Shown piece by piece: positions 1-10,314 of a DNA stretch of 64,000 bases (positions within the stretch are counted from its first letter, which is position 1; each line of letters opens with the position of its first letter). Both the position numbers and the translations under genes were made by a program. The stretch covers positions 1,426,001 to 1,490,000 of the forward strand of contig JACONQ010000016.1 in assembly GCA_014281115.1 (NCBI GenBank). The letters run 5' to 3'. The notes under the pieces are model-generated. The model saw only the letters and a list, made by a program, of their open reading frames with translations, did no database searches and had not been told where the DNA came from. This stretch comes from Laburnicola sp. R22_1 (Eukaryota; Ascomycota; Dothideomycetes; Pleosporales; Didymosphaeriaceae).

Positions 1-1141
1 AACCGCATCCCTTGCAATCCAGCAATCCTACCATGTTCGCCTCGCAAGATCAGCCGTTTCAACTCGAAGTTCCCCGACCGCTTCCATCCCAAGGCCTCTT
101 TCGTCTGTTGCAAAGCAATGCGGACCGACACGGCGGCTGTGCATCACATTTTGCCGATCTTTCTGATCCTCCGGATCTGTACTCGTCCCTTCAAGAGGAG
201 GCCTCGGACCCGCCCGAATCGGATATGAACCCGTCAAACCCCGATCTCGTTCCTCATGAACAGGATCTGCGCTTCGCCGGAGATTTGTACACCCCACGCT
301 GGGTTCGCGGCCATGGCAACAAGCGAGAGGGCTGGTGTGGACTGTGCAAACCAGGCCGCTGGCTCGTACTTAAGAACAGTGCTTTTTGGTACGACAAGTC
401 ATTCACGCACGGCGTTAGCGCAGCTACAGGTGCTGCATTTCAAGGTCCACAGGACACGCGCCGTACTGAAGGCAACCTCGATGTATGGGAAGGACTTTGC
501 GGGAGTTGCGGCGAGTGGATTGCGCTTGTGAGTAGTAAAAAGAAGGGCACGACGTGGTTCAGACACGCATACAAGGTAAGTGACCCCTTTATCTTGCCCT
601 GCATGCTGGGCTCCGAATGCGATTTGCCAGCTGGCGATTGAACTCGACTCACTATTCCACCAACTCGAGTACGCTAATCCTTCGACAGTGCCACACACAC
701 CCGAAAGTCAAAGATGGTCCTAAAAGACGTCGTGAGACGCAGGCTGTTCGTGCTCGTGCAGTGTCTTCGGCGTCAGCCACGTCTAACTATCCCATCAAGA
801 CAGAGCCATCGTCTTCGCAGCCAGATACAGCTGCGCACCGACATTCGGCGCCAATCCCGACATCCTCGTTGAAACCCCTCGGCATACCGAGCTCGACTCC
901 GCAGCCGGGTTCAGTATCGCCCTACCCGACTACTTCGGCGTACCCGACGCCGACCTCGACAACGACGATGCATCCAGCCCTCCCGTCCAACATCAAGACC
1001 GAATCAGAACCTGTCATGGGTCTCTTCACGTCTCCCTTGCAAGCAGGCAGCACATTCCACCGCACGCATCAAGTGAGCGAGCCCGAACTGGTTGGCGTGC
1101 CGAGAACAACTACGCTCAGTTCTATTGCGAGTATGATCTAG
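1..1141 (+). CDS. Rua1/DUF4451-type transcription regulator, 3' part
   Basis: The gene runs in from the left edge, so its start is not in the window. Exons are <1-575 and 689-1141; the intron (576-688) has GTAAGT and CGACAG borders and leaves the frame intact. The segment from about 280 to 700 encodes a domain with paired cysteines (WCGLC, LCGSC) and an invariant-looking run of aromatic residues, ending across the splice junction in HAYK-CHTHPK. This matches the C-terminal zinc-binding domain of Rua1-like fungal regulators as I know the family. A basic stretch (KRRRE) follows, then a serine/proline/threonine-rich tail to the TAG at 1139-1141. The role is presumably DNA binding and transcription control in the nucleus; the target genes cannot be read from the sequence. 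The frame is open back to base 3. Confidence 0.8.
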
Positions 1142-3182
1142 CGCAAGTAGTCTTACCGTAACAGGCAATCAGTGTACATCCTCACTTTGGCTTCACCGAT
1201 TGGCTTGCTGCCGTTCCTCTCTTTTCCCTCGTAACACTTTATTTCTTCGTGCTTGATTGGCGTTTTGGCTAGATGGATTGGGGACAGCTACGGGCTATCA
1301 AAGCATCTGGATCTTCACGCACGACTTTTTTCCTTTGTTCATTGGAGCCGACTTTGTGCATATGGCTGGTGTCGAGCGGACGGTGTGAGTATGGCGATCA
1401 CTCTTTTGCTTTGGAGCGCAACAGCACGGTACGGTACGGTATGTATGGGCCACTCCATTCGGGTGGTGGAAACTTTGGGATATAAACTCTGGTCTGAAAG
1501 AAAGTGTTTTTGGTTTTTTTTTCGAAATTTTGGTATCTGTTTTAGCGCTTTTCGGTTCTCTAGCCTCGGCTCGCACGCTGCTGGCTCTGGACATGTTTTG
1601 TCCGGGTTTTATTTTGCGTGGTTCGGTGCGGCGGCCCCGTATGAAGCTATGAGTATTCTTTCTTTTCTGTTTGTATTTTTTTTTCTCATTCAATTAGGTA
1701 GATATCCCCCCCCTTTCTGTAATAAATGGCGTGTTTTCCGCTCTTTTTTTTCTAGTCTTTTTCCTATGTAGATAGATTGAATGAATGATAGTTACACAAG
1801 CACTTCGTCCGTCCGGTCCACGACCATAACCATGCGTGAAAGTTACAACTAACCACACAATCCCTCCATCCTTCAAAGTTCATAACCCTACCAGCAAAAA
1901 GCCCCACACACACCTCAGCCGCACCATACGAAAAAAATAAATTCTACCCTACACCGCCTCACCTCGGTCAGCGCACCATCCGAACCATGCGCACAGGCCC
2001 CAAACCCAACCCCACCAGCACACGACACGACGCGACACGACACGACGCGAACGCGACAAGGCAGCGTTTTAACTTTTGCCCGCGGGGCCACATAGGGCGG
2101 CAGATGGGCGCATCTCAGACACGCAAGGGTGGCCCTTGAAACCAAGGCTGAGGCTGAGGCTGGGGTCTGGGTCTGGGGATTTGGGATTCGGGATTTTGTT
2201 TGGGGCGATCCAATGGATAGTGGGTGGGTTCGGGCTCGGGCTCGTGCTCGGCCGAGGTTGAGGCCGAGGAAGGGTGTGGCGGGATGGGTAGGGGTTGGGT
2301 GTAGGAGTAGGGGTAGGGGTAGGGTGGTAGTGGAGTGGGGAGGGAAGAGGGGGGTGGTGATGTCATTTTTGTTGTTGGGTAGGAGGGACGGTAGGGGCTG
2401 TTGTGTAGGCAGCATGGATGGTTGCACGCGTGTTGAAAGATGAGCGTTAGTAGGTAGGTAGGTAGGTATGTACCACACAACACAGCACATGGCACCATCC
2501 TCAGGACGCTGGAATACAATCCAAGCACCCAGGCACGTACGGATTGCATACGCCTTACACCAATGGGCCCAACGGCAGAGGCGCCCCTCTACGCATACAA
2601 CAACACGAGATCTAACACCAACTCTATTTACCTCCTCAAGCTCTTCTCCTCAGACCAAACACTTCACACACACCGCTCCGGTTTGCGTTCACCCCAAACT
2701 CAACCCAGCTCAACTCAACCCAGCCAAAATTTGTCATTCCCTCCAAACCAAGTTGCCATCTGTCAACTTGTTCCATCCACACAGTGTTGACAAATCCCCC
2801 ATCATCCTCTCCGTCGAGAGTAAAAGCATCGCAAACCTTTCGGTACACAGTAAAACGCTGATCCTCTCCGTCAGTAACGCATGCCAGTACGTACCTACCG
2901 CGGCTTAGTCTCGCCCATCCAACCAGGTAGAAACCGCAATACTGTACTATACTCTGCTCCACTATATACATACTCGTAAGCAATCGTGAGCAGCAGCCAT
3001 ATGTGGTAGATGCCCATGCGGCTCTCAGGTTTCAGTGGGAGTTTTTAACGTTCCGTTGCGTTCCAGTGCATGTGCGGCTCGAGGTGCTACGTGGACTCTT
3101 TCGTACGGAAGGGGCGAGAGTACGATGGAGGACGTGGGTGGCGTCGCGGATAGTGTTGGCTTGGGTCGGGAGACAGAAGAAA
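1142..3182. other. intergenic, low-complexity, no supported gene
   Basis: No reading frame here shows a recognisable domain or a convincing gene structure. Notable composition: direct CACGACACGACGCG-type repeats near 2020-2060, and a strand-asymmetric G-rich block at about 2270-2345 containing consecutive TAGGGG units. The open frames on both strands across 1915-2550 are by-products of this biased composition. Confidence 0.5.
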
Positions 3183-3274
3183 ACAATACGTATCAGGATG
3201 AGAGTCTAATCATCGTGTATTACCCCAGGATAGGTAATAGAAAGGCCAGATGTACTCCATCTTTCAACCTGTAG
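3183..3274 (+). repeat. diverged copy of the 96-bp dispersed repeat
   Basis: The second half (GTATTACCCCAGGATA near 3217-3232, then AGGCCA, TACTC and a terminal CTGTAG at 3269-3274) lines up in order and spacing with the better copies at 5773-5868, 29241-29334 and 37458-37553. The first half is weakly conserved. It is non-coding. Confidence 0.45.
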
Positions 3275-3490
3275 CTGCAGCAGTCTTCAAAGGACCGAAA
3301 TCGAAAACTTGCGCTGGGTGGAGGATCGTAAGTGGGTCATCCGAACGTACGTCTATATGCTATGCAAGCGCGACCTGCCAAACAACTGCGACGGAAACCA
3401 AACGGCCAACGGGGGTATCAAAATGACGGAAATCGCAACGGCAAAATCGAAGAAGCAACGAGTCTAACCACACGGTACAAGTCTCCTCTC

Positions 3491-5403
3491 TCAAAGCCCA
3501 TACACAAAAGTAATCCTCTCTTCACCTTCTCGACCGCCCTGTACCGCTTCCTCAAGCCAATCCACAACCCGAGGAAACCAGGCTCTCTTTCTCAAACCCG
3601 CGACCACCGCGCGAACGACCCGATGATCTTGCTCCAACGGACCTCGTCCATCCGCCTTTTCTCTTTCTACCTCTTCATCAGCCCATTTGCTCAAGATGTC
3701 CCTCCTCGTCGCATTTTCTACCCGTAGATTCCTCCACAAGAGAAGGTAGCCGATAGCCGCCGCGGATACAGAGCCAAGTGTCCACCAGAAGGGCACAATG
3801 TAGCCCGAGTCTTCGTATTTAGGCTGGAAGAGCATTGCTGAGAGTACACCAGCAAGGTTACCCCAACCGTTGATACCAAGGAATAGGGCGCGCTTTCCAG
3901 GTGAAGGTGTATTGTCGGAGATCCATGCCACGGTCAGTGGAGAAGCGACGAAAGTGCCGGACAGCAGAACGTTGAGGGCGAGGTAGCGGGGGACGGCCCA
4001 TGCCTTTGTTGTCGGCAACGTAACGACTAGAGTCAGTCCGAGTACCATGATGAGTAACCCAAACATCGCTGGCATGATCCTCTTGTGATGCTTGTCACTG
4101 TAGCTTGCGAATATGTATAGCGTGATGGCGCCGCAGAAGTACGGCGGCGCCGTGAGGAGATTGACCAGGGCCGGGTTAGGTGCATCTGTGAGTGGAGCCA
4201 GAACAAGCGGTAGGAAGACTTGGAAAGCGTAGACGGGTATTGCCGACAGTATGTTGCAAGCGAGTATATGCCAGATCTTGACGGAAAGAAAGGCCGATAT
4301 AATGTCGCGCGGCGACAGGCCGCGATCATCGGTAACGCGTTGCGCAGCAGGAACGGATCGCGGGCGAGACGGGCTCAGCAAGCCGCGGGATTCGTCGGCG
4401 TAGTCGGTCCCGTCTTCTATCTCCTCGGTATGCAGTGTCGCTGATTCACTCTGTGCCATTCGATCTCGAACGACGCGCGATGACGCATACTCCCTCTCTT
4501 CGGGCGTCAGGAACCATGCCGTCTCTGCGCTGTGGGGCAGCCAGAGGTAGCCCACGGCCGCCACGACTATGGTCAAGCTGCCTTCCAGCAGGAACAAGAC
4601 CTGCCAGCTCTGCCATTTCGTGTCCACGTCGGGGTCCCCCTCGTCGCCATGTTCATGGTGTATGTCCGGGAAGTGCTGGAAGACGAGGTAGCTTATGATG
4701 CCGCCGAGGGCGCCACCGATGGCAGCCTGGCCGTAGAAGAGCGAAAGGCGCCGGCCAAACTCGAAGCGCGTGTAGAAGAGCGAGAGATACGAGACGGTAA
4801 CGGGATAGAAGCCGGCTGTATACCGCATCAGCATTGTGCCCTAATCGGGGACGCCATCTGCCCGGACGTACCCTCCAAGCAGCCGATGATGATGCGCAGC
4901 AGATAGAGCTGCCAGCGCGCCCTCACCCAGGTATGCAAGGCCGTGGACAAGCCCCACAGCAGCATACAGCTCGGCACCCACAGCACCATGCCATACTTCC
5001 TGCCCAGGGCAGCGCCGGCGGGCTGGAGGGCGACGAAGAAGGCGAAGAAGAGGGCGACGGCCGTGTTGAGGTCCTCGCGGCGGAGGCCAATGTCGGTGGT
5101 GAAGTGCGCGGATTCTGCGTTGCCAATCTGTCCGCCGCGGTCAGCACAGCTGCATCGCTAGCCATGGGGGGTGCATGCGGCTACATTCGACTTGTCCAGG
5201 CTGTTGAAGAGGAACAGCAGCGCCAGGAAGGGCAACAGGAGAAAGTCCAGCTTCCGCAGCGTCCGCTGGCGGAGCGCCGACCAGCGCGGTGCTGCGTCGA
5301 CGACATCGGGCGGCATCGTCGCCGTGCGCGTGGGAGAGGCGGGCGTGTGGACAGCGAGCTCATACTGCTCGTACGGCTCCGAAGGCGGCGACGACGGCGG
5401 CAT
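3491..5403 (-). CDS. MFS transporter, anion:cation symporter (ACS/Dal5-Tna1) type
   Basis: Exons on the minus strand are 5403-5185, 5127-4872 and 4815-3491, giving 599 residues. The introns start GTAGCC and GTACGT and end ACAG; phases agree. The start is an ATG at 5403. The N-terminal tail is cytosolic; transmembrane segments begin at about residue 55 with LLLPFLALLFLFNSLDKSN, followed by IGNAESAHF, the segment that in ACS-family carriers joins TM1 to TM2. A motif like RIIIGCLEAGFYP follows across intron 2, and a long hydrophilic loop with HHEHGDEGD and a Ser/Glu-rich section separates the halves. Twelve membrane spans are expected. The family moves carboxylates, vitamins or allantoate with protons across the plasma membrane; the substrate here cannot be told. 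A 15-bp minisatellite lies about 200 bp upstream. Confidence 0.88.
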
Positions 5404-5598
5404 CGTGGCGCATCTGCCAAGGCGAGTGCGTCACGAGAGGAGCATTGAAGGTACTGGCGATGCATTGCGCACCGAGGGCACGCGTGCTTGTCGAGAGGAG
5501 ACGGCGCGCACCGGAAAACGAGGCTGCTTATTGCATGTCGGTGCCTGGGTAGACCCTGAAAGAGGGCGTGGCGGCGTCAGAAAGCGGTACCACTGCCT

Positions 5599-5712
5599 TC
5601 TACCCTTCTACCCTTCTACTTTCTACCCTTCTACTTTCTACCCTTCTACTTTCTACCCTTCTACTTTCTACCCTTCTACTTTCTACCCTTCTACTTTCTA
5701 CCCTTCCTCTTC
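5599..5712. repeat. 15-bp minisatellite (CTACCCTTCTACTTT)n
   Basis: Six to seven head-to-tail copies of CTACCCTTCTACTTT, with a shortened unit at each end. All-pyrimidine except for the A of each CTA, so strongly strand-asymmetric. It lies in the 5' flank of the MFS carrier gene, about 200 bp from its ATG. Confidence 0.9.
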
Positions 5713-5772
5713 TACAGCTGGCTTACCATCGCTACAACAACCGTCTGTTGGACCTCGAGACCCTCGACCGAC

Positions 5773-5868
5773 CTACAGTGCTAGGACACAAGCCTAGCTA
5801 CCATGTGTTACCCCAGGATACGCCATACCAAGGCCAACTATTCTCAAGCGCTTCTCCAACGGCTGTAG
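5773..5868 (+). repeat. 96-bp dispersed repeat, reference copy
   Basis: Begins CTACAG and ends CTGTAG (short inverted termini). Internal landmarks are GCTAGGACA, TACCATGTGTTACCCC, AGGATA, AAGGCCAACTATTCTCAA and TCCAACGGCTGTAG. Copies of almost the same length lie at 29241-29334 (minus orientation) and 37458-37553, with a diverged one at 3183-3274. No coding frame is shared. Confidence 0.75.
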
Positions 5869-6060
5869 ATACCTAGGTAAGGCGTGCTCAAGCGTCACTA
5901 TGCAAGCTGAATCGTTGGCTGGCACTTCCTTTTCATAATGATATCTCATTGCAACCCTTCAATGTGGGCCTCGTTGCCATTTCAGAGTCTACCCCGTACT
6001 TGTCATCTCCTCCCCAGAGACCGTCTCGCATCTTTAGCCCTCATCTTCAACTCTCACGCT

Positions 6061-6621
6061 CTACGCACCCATCTCCGCACGCCTCGCAATCTCCTGTGCC
6101 ACGGCCTCTTGCCGAAGCGGCTCCGCATCTGCCATAATCTTCAGGGCAGCCTTCTTTCCGAACGCTCTTACAGCTGCGTAATATACGTCCGCAAACCCCT
6201 CACACACGCCCGAAAACGTCTCGGTTGCGCATTGTCTATACAGGTCGCTCTTGAATTTGTTGTCAATCCTGAGCTTGTTCGCGTCGGAGAAGCGCGACTG
6301 AGCCTTGTAGTTGCGGTAGCCAAAGTCATGGCGCAGGCAGGAGTTGAGGACTATACCAAGTTAGGAGATGCAATCGTCTGGCCGTTCTGGGGACTTACAG
6401 TCGAATCCGAGAGGGCTGTCGGGCGAGGAGCTGCAGCCATCCGAGCTCCAGTCGAGCGTTGGGGGATCGCGGGCGTTGCGAGCCGTCACAAAGCCGCTGA
6501 TCGAGGTGCTGAAGAGCAGACGATCTGTTGCTTGCACCGCCGTTTCGCGCGCCGCCAACTCTGCGGGCGCCGCCAATGCGACCGACACCAGGCCTACGAT
6601 GGTAACCAGGAAGGAGCGCAT
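6061..6621 (-). CDS. secreted phospholipase A2, bacterial/fungal group XIV type
   Basis: Exons 6621-6399 and 6350-6061 encode 170 residues; the intron starts GTAAGT and ends GGTATAG. I chose the ATG at 6621 because it opens a clear signal peptide (about residues 1-19, ending ALAAPA); upstream frame extension has only a TTG. The mature part shows the family hallmark: a TDxLLFS segment, LDWSSDGCS, then across the splice junction GFDFLNSCLRHDFGYRNY with the catalytic His-Asp pair at about residues 82-83. Four cysteines sit in the mature part (DGC, NSC, RQC, GVC), enough for two disulfides. Secreted fungal members hydrolyse the sn-2 ester of phospholipids with calcium. Some relatives are cell-wall associated or symbiosis-induced, but nothing here shows which. 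An 11-bp tandem repeat lies about 190 bp upstream. Confidence 0.9.
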
Positions 6622-6805
6622 GGTGGAATTGGCGAGCAACGTTGGAACTGCACGGCTGGGGGCGAGGCTGGGGGATAAGGATATATTGATCAACGCCCAA
6701 GGCCTCCGTCAGCTGTCGGTGATTGTCCTTGGATAAAGTACAGCAGTGGCTTTTATATTCAACCGGTAAGTAAACGCCTGCCGATCCTACCTTGACTTTC
6801 TCCTG

Positions 6806-6853
6806 TACCTTCCGTTTACCTTCCGTTTACCTTCCGTTTACCTTCCATTTACC
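6806..6853. repeat. 11-bp tandem repeat (TACCTTCCGTT)n
   Basis: About four units of TACCTTCCGTT, the last with one change. It lies in the putative promoter of the phospholipase gene, about 190 bp before its ATG. Confidence 0.8.
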
Positions 6854-6855
6854 CC

Positions 6856-7531
6856 AAGTCCGCATATCCGTGCGTACCTGCAGCTACCTGCATCTCTCGG
6901 CCTCGCCCCATTCCTACCACTCCCCGCACTTCTTCCGCCGGGTAATAGCGACTTGGCTTACATGTTGTTTTTCTATACGCTGGATATACTCATGGCGCTA
7001 GGTCGTGGCCGTGTTGTCGGGCTTAATTGGTAAACGGATTCGGAGCCCCGAGAGGATCTACAAATTAAGCTAGACATTCACCTGAGCTGCCGCTTTGGAC
7101 TGGCGCCAATGTCCGCATCGTGCTGGTGTTTTGGGAAGGTCACTCTCAGTGCCAAGTTTACGTCACGAGATTCGAGGAACACGAGGTTATTTTCTTGTCT
7201 GTCTTCGTATTATAGGCATATTGACGATGTCCGGTCGTATGAGACGATGATCTTTTCTGGGCGGTTATGTTCAGCGGTCAGTTCACAAGGACAGTACACT
7301 TGGATGTGTGAGAAATTTGTCAAATCACTAACACTTAACAGGCATGTTTGATATCTCATCCACGATTCTATAGTGCCATTATTTTTCACAGTACGTTCGT
7401 ACATGCCGAAGCTTGCCACTCACAATTTCTACATAGCAATAGGATAGAAGGCCTCCCCAACCCCCCTCTCTCCATCGTCGACATTGACATTCAGTCCAAC
7501 TCCCATATCCCAACCGCCTATCCAAGTTTTA
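6856..7531. other. intergenic, no supported gene
   Basis: Between the phospholipase 5' flank and the 3' end of the first W-D-D-G paralog. I see no conserved domain or spliceable gene on either strand. Confidence 0.5.
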
Positions 7532-8680
7532 TTATCTGTTCGGATCACCCCATCTGGGAAATCCCCCGTTCAAGCCGTCATTCCAAGCCATCACCTTCTC
7601 CTCGCTTTCGCGTTTGTTCGGATCAACCCATCTCGGAAACCCACTGTTGAAGCCGTCATTCCAAGCCATCACCTTCTCCTCGATTTCGCGTTTGTCTGAC
7701 TGCCCAGCGCTGGCACTTCTATCACCAGGTCGACTGCTCGTACTTCGGGGACTGCTACGACTACGGCGACTGCTAGGTTGAGGATTGCTCCAACTCGGAT
7801 TGCCGTCGTTGAGGCCATCATCCCAATTCCACACCTTCTTTTCGTTTTCCCGACGTGCTAATTCCTCAGCGCGGCTATGACTAAGGCGACTGCTAGCTTG
7901 GGGATGGCTCCAACTCGGATATCCCCTGTTGAAGCCATCATCCCAATTCAACACCTTCTTTTCATTCTCGCGACTGCTATGACTCCGGCGACTGCTAGTA
8001 TTTGGATCGCCCCACCTCACATCTCCCCCATTGAAACCATCATCCCAATTTAGAACTTTCTCGTTGCTTTCGCGCTGTTTAGATCTTTTGGCGCTAGTGT
8101 GGCTAGAGCTACTGCTATGACGATGGATAGGTAAACTGCTGTGACTTGGACGACTGTTATGGCTAAGCTGACTTCTAAGGTGCGGGGAACTGACAGCGTG
8201 CTTGACACTTCTATCCCTCTTCGACGTGCGACCATCCACAGTCGCACGACTCCGGCTCCTATTCGCATCCTCCCACCGCCCAAGTCCCCGATCAACTCCA
8301 TCATCCCAATTCAAAACTTTCCTGATGCCCAGACCAACGTCGGAATATCGCTCGTTGCGTTGGGCATTCCGCTCTGCTTGTCTGAGGTTGCGGTCGGCTT
8401 CTTGGGAGGGGCTGGGGCGGCGGTGGGTACGGCTGTGAGTCCCACGACTCCGGCTGCTGCTATTCGCATCTTCCCACCGCCCAAGTCCCCGGTCAACGCC
8501 ATCATCCCAATTCAAAACTTTCTTGATGCCTAGACCGACGTTGGAATCTCGCTCGTTCCGGTGAGCATTCCGCTCTGCTTGTCTGAGGTTGCGTTCGGCT
8601 TCTTGTGAGGGGTTGGGGCGGTGGTAGGTACGGCTATGGCTGCGGCTGGGGCTGTGGTGTGAAGAAAATGTTAGACACAT
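7532..8680 (-). CDS. W-D-D-G repeat protein A, seven motif copies, unknown function
   Basis: A single exon from ATG at 8680 to TAA at 7534-7532 encodes 382 residues. I do not recognise the family. The protein contains seven copies of a motif I read as K-V-[LMW]-[NA]-W-[DN]-D-G-[FVL]-[ND]-x-G-x-x-[RS]-W-x-x-[PA]-[NQ]. The spacers are rich in Ser, Arg and His. Units 1 and 2 are nearly identical over about 44 residues each, including the preceding RNLRQAERNA segment; units 6 and 7 at the C-terminus are also near-identical. There is no signal peptide, membrane span or cysteine pattern, so an intracellular, largely disordered protein is likely. Two smaller genes with the same motif follow downstream of its promoter side at 9349-9762 and 10315-10554 on the same strand. 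That the motif survives while the spacers diverge argues that it is a real protein. Confidence 0.7.
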   Translation of the reverse strand: MCLTFSSHHSPSRSHSRTYHRPNPSQEAERNLRQAERNAHRNERDSNVGLGIKKVLNWDDGVDRGLGRWEDANSSSRSRGTHSRTHRRPSPSQEADRNLRQAERNAQRNERYSDVGLGIRKVLNWDDGVDRGLGRWEDANRSRSRATVDGRTSKRDRSVKHAVSSPHLRSQLSHNSRPSHSSLPIHRHSSSSSHTSAKRSKQRESNEKVLNWDDGFNGGDVRWGDPNTSSRRSHSSRENEKKVLNWDDGFNRGYPSWSHPQASSRLSHSRAEELARRENEKKVWNWDDGLNDGNPSWSNPQPSSRRSRSSPRSTSSRPGDRSASAGQSDKREIEEKVMAWNDGFNSGFPRWVDPNKRESEEKVMAWNDGLNGGFPRWGDPNR

Positions 8681-9348
8681 CTATGCTGGATAGTAGTCCG
8701 ACGGCTGTGTATGTTTTTGGGTTGTGGAAGTGGTGGGGCTTGTGGAGAAGTGTACTTTTGCTTTATCTTGGTGAGAAAGTGTGTGGTTTTATATGAATGG
8801 GAGGAATAGGGAGTATAGAATGAGCGACGTTGCAGAGGGCTGGCTGGCTGGTTGTATTCACGATATCATGGACAGTTGTTCGGTGGGAAGGGGGCGGTGA
8901 TGGATGTGTGACATGACTGTCAGCGCAGTCACTAGAATCACTGTTTCGGTGTTCCTGTCACTAATGGAGATTGAAGGGTTGGGTGAAGGGCACGAACGGG
9001 TGGTTTTACTGTGGTGATGTGGGAGGTTTGAGGAGTTGGTTTGGATTTGGTTCTTGGGGTCCTTGGTTGGGGTGATGCTATGCGTGCGTACAGCCGCGGG
9101 TAGATGAAAGTTTGAGGAGAGATAGCCTTTGGAGCTTGGTATGGCTTGGTATAGGTAATGCACAGTATAGTAAGTAGAGTTTTACTCTAGTATTGACATT
9201 TTCTGAAGTTAATGGTAGAGTGAAACTAGGCTTTTTGTGCAGAGGGTAGAGTCTGTCTATATTTCGTTAGGAGAAATAGTTATTGATAAGGTAGTCGATG
9301 ACATAAATTACATGTAGGTGCATGAGGAGGGTATATTTATTTGTTTGT
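8681..9348. other. intergenic between W-D-D-G paralogs A and B
   Basis: It should hold the promoter of paralog A and the 3' end of paralog B. The open frame 8858-9163 on the minus strand has no motif of the family and no recognisable domain, so I leave it out. Confidence 0.5.
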
Positions 9349-9762
9349 TTATTCGTTGTAGTAACGAACGAGTACCCAAACAATTCTCAGTACCATCCAC
9401 CATCTCCACCAAGGCCTTCTTTCGTTCAATTCATTCCCCACCCACATCTCTCTCACATATCCCTCGGCCTCGCCCCCGGCCCGAACCCCGGCCCCGTCCC
9501 ATACCCCCCCCTGATAACGAAACCTCTCGCGATAATCAAACATGTGATGCAGTTGCCGATCCTGAGCTCTCCTCCAGTCGTCATTTGCATCGGCCCAGCG
9601 GGGCCGGCCTTCGGTGCCGGTGTTGAAGCCGTCGTCCCAGCGGGCGATTTGGCGCTGGTTTGGGTTGAGGGACCAGGCGTGGCGAGGGGGGTTGCGGGAG
9701 CGGGATTGTTGGGAGGCGTATTCGTGGCGGGCGAGGTTGTGCGGGGTTAGGGGGTAGGGCAT
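9349..9762 (-). CDS. W-D-D-G family protein B, single motif
   Basis: ATG at 9762, 137 residues as read, no intron needed. N-terminus MPYPLTPHNLARHEY resembles paralog C (MPRLPLNPYNLSHH). A single motif copy (RWDDGFNTG...RPRWADAN) is followed by DWRR...DRQLHHMFDYRERF, which matches the C-terminus of paralog C. After FDYRERF the two differ. A run of eight G (C8 on the plus strand, 9504-9511) directly follows. One base fewer in this run would replace the present tryptophan-rich tail by a glycine-rich one ending near 9457. The 3' end is therefore uncertain; the first ~95 residues are well supported by the paralog comparison. Function unknown. Confidence 0.65.
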   Translation of the reverse strand: MPYPLTPHNLARHEYASQQSRSRNPPRHAWSLNPNQRQIARWDDGFNTGTEGRPRWADANDDWRRAQDRQLHHMFDYRERFRYQGGVWDGAGVRAGGEAEGYVREMWVGNELNERRPWWRWWMVLRIVWVLVRYYNE

Positions 9763-10314
9763 TGGTGTGGATTTGTGGGGTTTGATGTTGGGTTGGGTTT
9801 TAATATAGGGCGCTGTAGTAGATGGTAAGTTTGAAAGATTGTGTAGAGGATTGTTGTGAGTTCTTAGTGCTGGTGGTGGAATTTGGTTGTGGTAGGTAGA
9901 AGAGTGTAATGTAGCGCGCTGATGGGGTATTTATACTTGAGTACAGAGGCTGTGAGGTGCGCTGGGGACATTCATGATATACGTTGTGATTAGTTACGGA
10001 ATGAATTCAGATTGATATTGATATTGATACATTACATAGGCATCACAACCTCACGAGGACACATTTGCCAATTGAACAAGCAATGTCTGCACACATCCTG
10101 AGACATGCCTGCCTACAAATTCTCCACCAAACAAATACAGATAGATCAACAATGATATTGCTATATCAAATAAACACAACAACACTATAGCGTGGCATTC
10201 GCCAATTGAACAAGCTACATGCATACAATCCAAAGTTATCCCTCCCCCTTCCATCCCCTCCCCTTCCCCTCAATTCTACGCCCGCAGATTCCACCCATTC
10301 CCATAACCCTGCCT

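Noticed and set aside
1253..1771. 172-residue plus-strand frame with aromatic, membrane-like composition
   Set aside because: T-rich downstream DNA gives Phe/Leu codons by chance; no ATG context or homology I recognise.
1915..2549. Long overlapping frames on both strands, Pro/Ser/Arg-rich
   Set aside because: Produced by strand-asymmetric low-complexity DNA; no domain, no splice structure, frames mirror each other.
5171..5797. Plus-strand frame with FYPSTFYPST repeats
   Set aside because: Reads through the 15-bp minisatellite and antisense to exon 1 of the MFS gene.
8858..9163. 101-residue minus-strand frame between paralogs A and B as a fourth family member
   Set aside because: It lacks the W-D-D-G motif and the shared ends; composition looks random.
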